DNA of 5,175 bases from Chitinophagales bacterium (GTDB taxonomy: Bacteria > Bacteroidota > Bacteroidia > Chitinophagales > Saprospiraceae): the NCBI GenBank assembly GCA_013297575.1, contig JAAFHO010000183.1, positions 3,903 to 9,077 on the forward strand, in the 5' to 3' direction. Under the pieces are notes generated by a model. That model did not search any database. It was not told the origin of the DNA and was given only the letters and a program-made list of their open reading frames with translations. Positions 1-5,175 of the stretch are shown one piece after another. Within the stretch, counting starts at the first letter, position 1; each line of letters starts with the position of its first letter. Made by a program: the position numbers and the translations under genes.

Positions 1-1138
1 CCCAACCCATCCTACCACGCATGGTATCTTCCAAAACGTGATGAAAATGGATGGTGAACGCATCGTGAGTGCAGAACCAACTATTGGGTATATTCACCGC
101 GCTTTTGAAAAACTGGCCGAACGCCGTCCATATAATCAAGTGACTCCTATTACTGATCGCTTGAATTATTGCTCCTCTCCGATCAATAATATGGGCTGGC
201 ACATGACAGTAGAGAAGTTGGCAAAGATTGAAGTGCCCAAACGTGCCCAGTATATGCGTGTGATTATCATGGAATTAGCGCGTATTGCCGACCATTTGGT
301 GTGCAATGCTGTAATTGGCGTGGATACTGGTGCTTTGACTGGCTTTACCTATATGTTCCAAGAGCGTGAAGCCATTTATGATATTTTTGAAGAAGTATGC
401 GGCGCTCGCCTAACGACCAATATTGGACGTATTGGCGGTATGGAACGCGATTTTTCAACAGGATTTCACACCAAACTAAAAGCATTCCTTAAATCCTTCC
501 CACCTAAATTGGAAGAGTTTAATAGCATGTTAGAACGTAACCGCATCTTCATGGATCGCACGATTGGTGCTGGCCCAATTGAAGGAAAACGCGCTATGGA
601 ATACGGGTTTACTGGCCCAAACCTGCGTGCCGCTGGTATTGATTATGATGTGCGTGTAATGAACCCATACTCCTCGTATCAGGATTTTGAGTTTACAATT
701 CCAGTTGGTGCTAATGGCGATACTTACGATCGCTTTGTGGTACGTCAGGAAGAAATCCGCCAGTCGTTGAGGATTATCCATCAAGCGTATAATAATCTAC
801 CGCAAGGTGATTTTCACGCCGATGTGCCGGATTATTATTTGCCTTTAAAGGAAGATGTTTATACAAAAATGGAGGCTTTAATCTACCATTTTAAAGTAGT
901 CATGGGTGAAACGCCAATCCCAGTAGGGGAGGTTTATCATGCTGTGGAAGGTGGAAACGGCGAATTGGGCTTCTATTTAATTAGTGACGGTGGACGAACG
1001 CCTTATCGTTTGCATTTCCGTCGCCCTTGCTTCATTTATTACCAAGCATACCCCGAAATGGTAAAAGGATCTATGCTCTCCGATGCTATTTTGACCATGA
1101 GTTCGATGAATGTCATCGCTGGTGAATTAGACGCGTAA
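1..1138 (+). CDS. nuoD: NADH-quinone oxidoreductase subunit D (49 kDa subunit), 5' end outside the window
   Basis: This is the complex I subunit of the connecting (Q) module, which with NuoB builds the quinone-reduction site on the cytoplasmic side of the membrane. The first complete codon is at position 2, and 378 residues are visible before the TAA at 1136-1138. An apparent GTG/ATG start at 38-43 is internal, because the conserved HPTTHG loop (visible residues 3-8) is read in frame upstream of it. In the family this HPxTHG loop carries a quinone-site histidine. The 49 kDa subunit signature IHRAFEKLAERR lies at visible residues 31-42. Further family blocks are IGRIGGMERDF, DTYDRFVVRQEEIRQSLRII and the C-terminal GELGFYLISDGGRTPYR. 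NuoD proteins are about 400 residues, so only some 20-40 N-terminal residues should be missing. It is a free-standing NuoD as far as visible; whether it is fused to NuoC cannot be seen. The C-terminus (GELDA) is intact even though the next gene starts 3 nt later. Confidence 0.97.
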   Translation, partial: PTHPTTHGIFQNVMKMDGERIVSAEPTIGYIHRAFEKLAERRPYNQVTPITDRLNYCSSPINNMGWHMTVEKLAKIEVPKRAQYMRVIIMELARIADHLVCNAVIGVDTGALTGFTYMFQEREAIYDIFEEVCGARLTTNIGRIGGMERDFSTGFHTKLKAFLKSFPPKLEEFNSMLERNRIFMDRTIGAGPIEGKRAMEYGFTGPNLRAAGIDYDVRVMNPYSSYQDFEFTIPVGANGDTYDRFVVRQEEIRQSLRIIHQAYNNLPQGDFHADVPDYYLPLKEDVYTKMEALIYHFKVVMGETPIPVGEVYHAVEGGNGELGFYLISDGGRTPYRLHFRRPCFIYYQAYPEMVKGSMLSDAILTMSSMNVIAGELDA

Positions 1139-1141
1139 AAA

Positions 1142-1740
1142 ATGGTAACGGATTTTGCACATATTGACCCTAATGGCATTTTTAGCTATGCGGATTACCT
1201 CTCTTGGAAGTTCGAGGAGCGGGTGGAGATTATTAAGGGTAAAATATTCAAAATGTCGCCTGCGCCGTCGGTGAAGCACCAAAAGGTGTCCACAAGACTG
1301 ATAGGAGAATTGTTAGGTGCATTTAAGGGGAAGTCTTGTAATTTATTCCACGCACCTTTCGATGTAAGGTTATTGGATGCAAAAAAATCAAAAGCCAAAA
1401 ACAAAGAAATTTATACAGTGGTACAACCCGATATTTGTATCATCTGCGATGAAAATAAATTGGACGAGAAAGGCTGTATTGGCGCACCTGATTGGATTAT
1501 AGAAATTCTTTCACCAGGCTCCGTACAGCACGACATTAAAAGAAAGTACCAGTTGTTCAGGAGAATCTAGTGCCAGAATATTGGATTGTCCATCCAACGG
1601 AGCATCTTATACAGGCTTATACGCTCCAACCAAACGGTGAGTATGGCCATTACAGGGTGTTTAGTGAAGATGAAGACCATTTTGCGACATCTGATATATT
1701 CCCCGAACTTCAAATTGACTTAAAAGAAATTTTTTCATAA
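1142..1740 (+). pseudogene. Uma2 family (DUF820) PD-(D/E)XK endonuclease-like gene, broken by a one-base frameshift
   Basis: The Uma2 family has a restriction-endonuclease-like fold and is usually present in many genomic copies; its cellular role is not established. The 5' frame (1142-1570) encodes 142 residues and ends at TAG 1568-1570. It contains the family's conserved blocks: EIIKGKIFKMSPAPSVKH (29-46), QPDICII with D97, PDWIIEILSPG with E121, and D131/K135 in DIKRKYQLF. The conserved C-terminal part continues in the -1 frame: QENLVPEYWIVHP is encoded from 1558 on, and the frame stays open to TAA 1738-1740. Restoring one base near 1556-1560 (TTCAG from TTCCAG would fit) gives 199 residues, a normal family length. 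The truncated product keeps the putative active-site residues but loses the last strand and helix region. A GTG at 1570 could in principle start the 56-residue tail, but that tail alone is not a known protein. The start ATG at 1142 lies 3 nt after the nuoD stop, so translation is probably coupled. The cause is either a recent mutation or a sequencing error; the intact tail argues that it is recent. Confidence 0.88.
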
Positions 1741-1830
1741 AAATAGTATTGAATAAGTAAGTTTAATGGTGTAATTATTTAAAATTCAATTCATTAGCCT
1801 AATTTATTCATCATTTATCATCACGCAAGC

Positions 1831-2373
1831 ATGCACGCAGTAACAGAACATAGCGCACCTTTCCAATATTCGGATGCCGCCCACAAGGAGGTAAAATCAT
1901 TAATGACCAAATACCCTGAAGGAAGGGGAAAGAGCGCCATTATTCGCGCACTTCACATTGCGCAAGAAGAAAATGAGGGCTGGCTCAGTGTACCTGCAAT
2001 GGATCATGTGGCGGAGGTATTGGGCATTACGCCAATTGAAGTATATGAGGTGGCTTCTTTTTATTCCATGTACAACTTGGCTCCAGTGGGCAAGTACGTA
2101 TTGGAATTTTGCCAAACCGGCCCCTGTGCCATTGAAGGCGCAGAACGCATCATCGAATATACCAAACTGAAATTGGGTATTGGTAAAAATCAAATTACGC
2201 CCGATGGAATGTTCACCATCAAGCAAGTGGAATGCCTTGGTGCGTGTGGATACGCACCTATGATGCAGGTGGGGGAGTTCTTTCACGAACATTTGGATGA
2301 GGCTAAAATTGACCAATTTATTGAAGATTGCAAGGCTGGAAAAATTGATAAGGGGACTTGGAAAATGCACTGA
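1831..2373 (+). CDS. nuoE: NADH-quinone oxidoreductase subunit E (24 kDa, [2Fe-2S] thioredoxin-like subunit)
   Basis: This is a peripheral-arm subunit that carries the N1a-type [2Fe-2S] cluster and docks on NuoF beside the FMN. The protein has 180 residues, normal for the family. The N-terminal helical bundle covers about residues 12-80 and includes GRGKSAIIRALHIAQEENEGW and the block EVLGITPIEVYEVASFYSMY. The thioredoxin-like ferredoxin domain follows from about residue 87. All four cluster ligands are present: C94 and C99 in CQTGPC, C135 and C139 in CLGAC. The start at 1831 is the first in-frame ATG with a plausible N-terminus. It has no Shine-Dalgarno sequence; the leader reads TCATCACGCAAGC. 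The 90-nt spacer 1741-1830 is A/T-rich, and I see no convincing promoter or terminator in it. The gene is separated from nuoD by the Uma2 pseudogene and from nuoF by two unrelated genes, which is unusual for this subunit pair. Confidence 0.97.
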   Translation: MHAVTEHSAPFQYSDAAHKEVKSLMTKYPEGRGKSAIIRALHIAQEENEGWLSVPAMDHVAEVLGITPIEVYEVASFYSMYNLAPVGKYVLEFCQTGPCAIEGAERIIEYTKLKLGIGKNQITPDGMFTIKQVECLGACGYAPMMQVGEFFHEHLDEAKIDQFIEDCKAGKIDKGTWKMH

Positions 2374-2405
2374 ACGAAGCAAACGATTAACTAACTTTTA
2401 TAATT

Positions 2406-3908
2406 ATGGCAACTACATCAACAATACTCGATGATGACCAAGGCAGATCTGGGGAAGACAACAAACCCGATCTTTCTTTTGGCCAAATCATTAGCATGAG
2501 TTTTGGTTTCTTGGGGATACAATACGGATTTGGCCTTCAACAGGCTAATATGAGTCCTATTTATCGCTATTTAGGAGCCGAAGAAAGTGCCATTCCCGGC
2601 CTTTGGTTGGCAGGCCCCTTGACTGGTTTGCTACTACAACCTATTATTGGAGCCATGTCGGATAAGAGTTGGTCGCCACGTTGGGGTCGCCGTAAACCTT
2701 ATGTGTTTATCGGTGCCATAGTGGGTAGTATTGCGATGGTTTTGATGCCCAATTCTTCTTCCGTTTTGATGGCGGCGTGCTTGATGTGGTTATTGGATGC
2801 GGGTTTGAATGCTTCAATGGAGCCATTTCGTGCTTTTGTTGGTGATATGCTGAACTCCAAACAACGTCCAACAGGTTTTTCTGTGCAGTCGTTTATGGTT
2901 GGTTTTGGCCAAACATTGGCCAATTTGATGCCTTTTATACTGCCTTTGATTGGTATTTCGATGGCAATGGGCGCAGATGTAACAAATGGTATCCCCAATT
3001 CGGTGCGTTTCCCGTTTTATATTGGAGCGGCTTCTATATTGGCTACTGTTTTTTGGACGATGTACACGACAAAAGAGTACCCGCCAGAAAATGATGATTA
3101 TAAAAAAGAAACTATTTATAGTGTTGAACAAAAGAAAAATATCCAGTTTTGGCGTTTAGCATTGTCTATATCTGCCGCTGTAATGGGTTTCGCTTTTGCT
3201 GCACGTACAGGTTCATATGTTTTTGGGGGCGAAGTTGGTGTTGGTATTTTAGGAGGAACATATTTGATATTTGGTTTGCCTATTTTTAGGGAAATACTAT
3301 CCTCTTTATCCGAAATGCCGCCCGTTATGAGGCAATTATGGTGGGTAAAGTTTTTTACTTGGTACGGTCTTCCATTAATGTGGCAATATTTATCTTTGGC
3401 TTGTGCAAGATATGCGTTCAATGCTTCTGATCCTAAAATCAACCCAGAAGGTTTTGAAGCAGGTACAAAATGGGGCGGACTCTGTTTCGCTATGTTTAGT
3501 ATTACTTGTTTTGTGATCTCCATTTTCATTCCTGCAATTACAAAAAAAGTAGGTAGTCGCCGACTAACACATGCTATTTTCTTGTGTATTGGTGCATTAG
3601 GCTTTTTTAGTATGCTTTTGAGTAATGATAAAATGATTTATCTCGTAGGAATGGGGTTCGTGGGATTGGCGTGGGGATCTATTATGTCGTTGCCTTATTT
3701 AATGTTGGCCAATGCTGTTTCCAAAGATAAAATGGGGGTTTATATCGGGATATTTAATGGCTTTATTTGCGTGCCTCAATTTATTGGTATGCTAACAGTG
3801 CCATTAATTTATAAGAGTGTATTAGGAGAAGATCCCCGTAATGCATTGATTTTATGTGCGTTATGTCTAGTTGCGGCGGCGGCAAGTTGCTTTCAGGTCA
3901 AGGAGTAA
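2406..3908 (+). CDS. MFS transporter, SLC45/GPH-like (probable sugar:proton symporter)
   Basis: This is a 500-residue integral inner-membrane protein of the major facilitator superfamily. It most resembles the bacterial SLC45-like group, whose characterised relatives carry sucrose, maltose or other glycosides with protons; the substrate here is unknown. Family marks seen: GIQYGFGLQQANMSPIYRYLGA in TM1 (about 37-58); the cytoplasmic loop 2-3 motif D86...RWGRRKP (92-98); the central MPPVMRQLWWVKFFTWYGLPLMW (about 304-326); and the late block WGSIMSLPYLMLANAV (423-438) followed by GVYIGIFNGF (444-453). About 12 canonical hydrophobic segments can be drawn by eye. Two further hydrophobic stretches (about 251-270 and 276-295) lie between TM6 and TM7, so 14 segments are possible. 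The N-terminal 24 residues are polar and acidic, with no signal peptide. The gene starts 32 nt after nuoE; the leader ACTTTTATAATT lacks a Shine-Dalgarno sequence. No sugar-utilisation gene is visible nearby, so context gives no substrate. Confidence 0.9.
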   Translation: MATTSTILDDDQGRSGEDNKPDLSFGQIISMSFGFLGIQYGFGLQQANMSPIYRYLGAEESAIPGLWLAGPLTGLLLQPIIGAMSDKSWSPRWGRRKPYVFIGAIVGSIAMVLMPNSSSVLMAACLMWLLDAGLNASMEPFRAFVGDMLNSKQRPTGFSVQSFMVGFGQTLANLMPFILPLIGISMAMGADVTNGIPNSVRFPFYIGAASILATVFWTMYTTKEYPPENDDYKKETIYSVEQKKNIQFWRLALSISAAVMGFAFAARTGSYVFGGEVGVGILGGTYLIFGLPIFREILSSLSEMPPVMRQLWWVKFFTWYGLPLMWQYLSLACARYAFNASDPKINPEGFEAGTKWGGLCFAMFSITCFVISIFIPAITKKVGSRRLTHAIFLCIGALGFFSMLLSNDKMIYLVGMGFVGLAWGSIMSLPYLMLANAVSKDKMGVYIGIFNGFICVPQFIGMLTVPLIYKSVLGEDPRNALILCALCLVAAAASCFQVKE

Positions 3909-3948
3909 CCGCAATCGTTAAGTCTTTTAAAAGTTTATCACATTCATT

Positions 3949-3980
3949 GAGTGATTATCGCAAATGCAGCGTTTTTACTC
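3949..3980 (+). repeat. Weak imperfect inverted repeat upstream of the DUF2750 gene
   Basis: GAGTGAT at 3949-3955 begins a stretch ending in ACTC at 3977-3980. GAGT/ACTC pair, and inside them CGC (3959-3961) pairs with GCG (3969-3971) around a 7-nt loop; the middle is poorly paired. The element shares GAGTGAT, AAATGC, GCAGC(G/A)TTTT and a terminal ACTC, in the same order, with the stronger inverted repeat on the other side of the gene (4459-4505). The similarity is gapped and short and could be chance. It lies in the 87-nt spacer after the transporter, 15 nt before the DUF2750 start. Confidence 0.3.
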
Positions 3981-3995
3981 CATATAATTCATACA

Positions 3996-4427
3996 ATGGC
4001 ACAATTACGACCAGAAGAAATAGATAAAATCTTTAAAAAACCAGGAGAAAAACGCTACGACTATTTTATCAAAACCGTAGCAGATACAGAAGAAGTATAT
4101 GGCCTTGCTGACGAAGAGGGTTGGTTGTTATTGGGTGAAGGCGAGGAAGCAGAAGATGATGATATTCTGCCACTGTTTCCAGGTGCTGAATTTGCCGAAC
4201 GTTTCCGAGTGGAACATGGCTTTGAAGAGTATGGAATTGGGGTAGTAGATGTAAACGAACTCTTGGAATGGCTAGGCGAAATGCAGGAAGATGGTATGTT
4301 AGTCGCTGTTTTTCCTGATTTGATTGCCAGCGGAGTTGTCATTCCGCCAGAAGGTCTAAAAGCAGATCTGATGACGGAATTAGAAAAATACGATGAAGAC
4401 GGCAAAAAAATCCGTAAACCAGATTAA
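3996..4427 (+). CDS. DUF2750 domain-containing protein
   Basis: This is a small soluble cytoplasmic protein of 143 residues belonging to the DUF2750 family, whose function is not known. The family pattern is visible through most of the length: RYDYFIKTVADTEEVYGL at 20-37, LPLFPGAEFAERF at 58-70, an acidic helix around 84-98, DGMLVAVFPD at 99-108 and PEGLKADLMTELEKY at 118-132. An acidic run (GEGEEAEDDD, 47-56) sits in the loop between the first two blocks. There is no signal peptide, membrane segment or metal-binding cluster. I chose the ATG at 3996 because the family consensus begins within a few residues of it. The frame is open to a GTG at 3951, but the extra 15 residues (a hydrophobic run ending in HT) do not look like this family. 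No Shine-Dalgarno sequence precedes the start. It sits between an MFS transporter gene and nuoF on the same strand; nothing in its neighbours reveals its job. Confidence 0.88.
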   Translation: MAQLRPEEIDKIFKKPGEKRYDYFIKTVADTEEVYGLADEEGWLLLGEGEEAEDDDILPLFPGAEFAERFRVEHGFEEYGIGVVDVNELLEWLGEMQEDGMLVAVFPDLIASGVVIPPEGLKADLMTELEKYDEDGKKIRKPD

Positions 4428-4458
4428 TTACTTTAGTTTATTAAAAATAAAAAATGAG

Positions 4459-4505
4459 GAGTGATGAAATGCTAAATTTTTGTAGGCAGCATTTTCAAAT
4501 CACTC
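4459..4505 (+). repeat. Imperfect 15-bp inverted repeat (potential mRNA hairpin) upstream of nuoF
   Basis: GAGTGAT (4459-4465) is the exact reverse complement of ATCACTC (4499-4505). Directly inside it, GAAATGCT (4466-4473) pairs with AGCATTTT (4488-4495), with one G-T wobble at 4466/4495. A 3-nt bulge (4496-4498) lies on the 3' side, and the loop is 14 nt (4474-4487). No T-run follows, so it does not look like an intrinsic terminator. It ends 19 nt before the nuoF start codon. It could be an RNA stem affecting nuoF translation or mRNA processing, a protein-binding site, or a remnant of a small mobile repeat. The pairing is seen in the sequence; any function is inference. Confidence 0.6.
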
Positions 4506-4524
4506 AAATCATCGAATATAAAAT

Positions 4525-5175
4525 ATGGGACGTAAACTTCTCTTAGAACACGCACATGTAGCAGGTATTCATACCTATGATGTTTATAGAAAACACGGCG
4601 GATACCGCTCTGTGGAAAAAGCATTAAAATCCATGACCCCCGATGAGGTGGTGGAAGAGGTGAAAAAATCGGGACTTCGCGGCCGTGGTGGTGCGGGTTT
4701 CCCAACGGGTATGAAATGGTCGTTTTTGGCCAAACCCGAAGGTGTGCCGCGTTACTTATTGTGCAATGCAGACGAGTCTGAGCCTGGCACTTTTAAGGAC
4801 AGGTTTTTGATGGAAAAACTGCCACACTTACTGATTGAAGGTATGATTACCTCTTCATACGCCTTGGGTGCGAATACTTCTTATATCTATATCCGTGGCG
4901 AATACTCGTGGATTGTATTTATTTTAGAAAAAGCAATTCAAGAGGCGTATGACAAGGGTTGGTTGGGCAAAAACATACTTGGCACGGGGTATAACCTTGA
5001 TTTATACGTAAATCCGGGCGCAGGTGCTTATATCTGTGGCGAAGAAACGGCATTGATTGAAAGTTTGGAAGGGAAACGTGGTAATCCGCGTATTAAACCA
5101 CCATTCCCTGCCGTAAAAGGACTTTGGCAATGCCCATCTGTGGTAAATAACGTAGAAACGATCACCGCCGTAGTT
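4525..5175 (+). CDS. nuoF: NADH-quinone oxidoreductase subunit F (51 kDa, FMN/NADH-binding), 3' end outside the window
   Basis: This is the complex I subunit that binds NADH and FMN and takes up the hydride at the tip of the peripheral arm. The 217 visible residues are in frame to the last base. Seen in order: GLRGRGGAGFPTGMKW (50-65), the glycine-rich FMN/NADH-binding loop; CNADESEPGTFKDR (80-93); IEGMITSSYALGA (104-116); GAGAYICGEETALIESLEG (165-183); and KPPFPAVKGLW with PSVVNNVET (191-212). The four cysteines for the N3 [4Fe-4S] cluster lie in the C-terminal part, beyond the window. NuoF is usually about 420-450 residues, so roughly half is present. The ATG at 4525 is supported by the family-like N-terminus and follows an A-rich leader (GAATATAAAAT) without a Shine-Dalgarno sequence. 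It would normally follow nuoE directly but here lies 2151 nt after it. Confidence 0.97.
   Translation, partial: MGRKLLLEHAHVAGIHTYDVYRKHGGYRSVEKALKSMTPDEVVEEVKKSGLRGRGGAGFPTGMKWSFLAKPEGVPRYLLCNADESEPGTFKDRFLMEKLPHLLIEGMITSSYALGANTSYIYIRGEYSWIVFILEKAIQEAYDKGWLGKNILGTGYNLDLYVNPGAGAYICGEETALIESLEGKRGNPRIKPPFPAVKGLWQCPSVVNNVETITAVV

Noticed and set aside
38..43. GTG/ATG as the nuoD start
   Set aside because: The conserved HPTTHG loop is encoded in frame at 8-25, so the true start lies before the window.
1545..1572. Programmed -1 frameshift in the Uma2 gene
   Set aside because: There is no X XXY YYZ slippery heptamer at the frame change, and programmed frameshifting is not known in this family. 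A one-base deletion or sequencing error explains it better.
1741..1830. Promoter, attachment site or small gene in the spacer before nuoE
   Set aside because: It is A/T-rich with short repeats of TCAT but has no recognisable promoter pair, clear inverted repeat or credible open frame.
1958..2170. Second forward frame of 70 codons inside nuoE
   Set aside because: It is out of frame with nuoE, whose cluster cysteines and family blocks are unambiguous.
1900..2382. Reverse-strand open frame of 160 codons opposite nuoE
   Set aside because: It lies entirely over a certain gene, and its translation shows no recognisable domain. It is a shadow of nuoE codon use. The same holds for the reverse frames at 530-784, 1195-1404, 2699-2998, 2814-3131, 3116-3529, 4061-4405 and 4472-4705.
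2904..2925. Two copies of TTGGCCAA within the transporter gene
   Set aside because: They lie in coding sequence and are explained by the codons for FGQ and LAN; no array or spacing pattern extends beyond the pair.
3924..3955. Terminator after the transporter gene (CTTTTAAAAG palindrome, ATCAC/GTGAT 5-bp stem)
   Set aside because: The palindrome has no loop, the stem is only 5 bp and A/T-rich, and no T-tract follows.
3951..3995. N-terminal extension of the DUF2750 protein from GTG at 3951
   Set aside because: The extra 15 residues do not fit the family and overlap the inverted-repeat region. ATG 3996 gives a normal N-terminus.
4429..4436. TACTTTAG as a Bacteroidota -7 element (TAnnTTTG)
   Set aside because: It has one mismatch and no TTTG/TTG-like -33 element at the expected distance. 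Such A/T-rich matches are expected by chance.

Overview
The window is a stretch of a bacterial complex I (NADH:quinone oxidoreductase, nuo) operon. It carries the 3' part of nuoD, a complete nuoE and the 5' part of nuoF, all on the + strand. Genes unrelated to complex I are packed between them. The likely host is a member of Bacteroidota. The start codons lack Shine-Dalgarno sequences and follow A/T-rich leaders, and the protein variants look Bacteroidota-like. The combination of an Uma2-family gene, an SLC45-like sugar transporter and a DUF2750 protein makes the Saprospiraceae/Lewinella/Haliscomenobacter side plausible, but that is inference from memory and not a search result.

Layout: 1-1138 is nuoD, truncated by the window edge. 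At 1142-1740 lies an Uma2-family (PD-(D/E)XK nuclease fold) gene broken by a one-base frameshift near 1558. It begins 3 nt after the nuoD stop. A 90-nt A/T-rich spacer leads to nuoE at 1831-2373. Then comes a 500-residue MFS transporter of the SLC45/GPH type (2406-3908), followed by a 143-residue DUF2750 protein (3996-4427). After a 97-nt spacer holding a long imperfect inverted repeat (4459-4505), nuoF starts at 4525 and runs off the right edge. No stretch over 300 bases is without a gene.

NuoE and NuoF together form the NADH-oxidising tip of complex I and are usually encoded next to each other. Here they are separated by 2151 nt of unrelated coding sequence. NuoD belongs to the quinone-reducing connecting module. 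The three intervening genes have no known role in complex I. They may be passengers that exploit a strong constitutive operon, or (speculatively) products whose expression benefits from coupling to respiration, such as a proton-driven sugar symporter. The least explained parts are the related-looking hairpin sequences on either side of the DUF2750 gene and the mRNA structure just upstream of nuoF.
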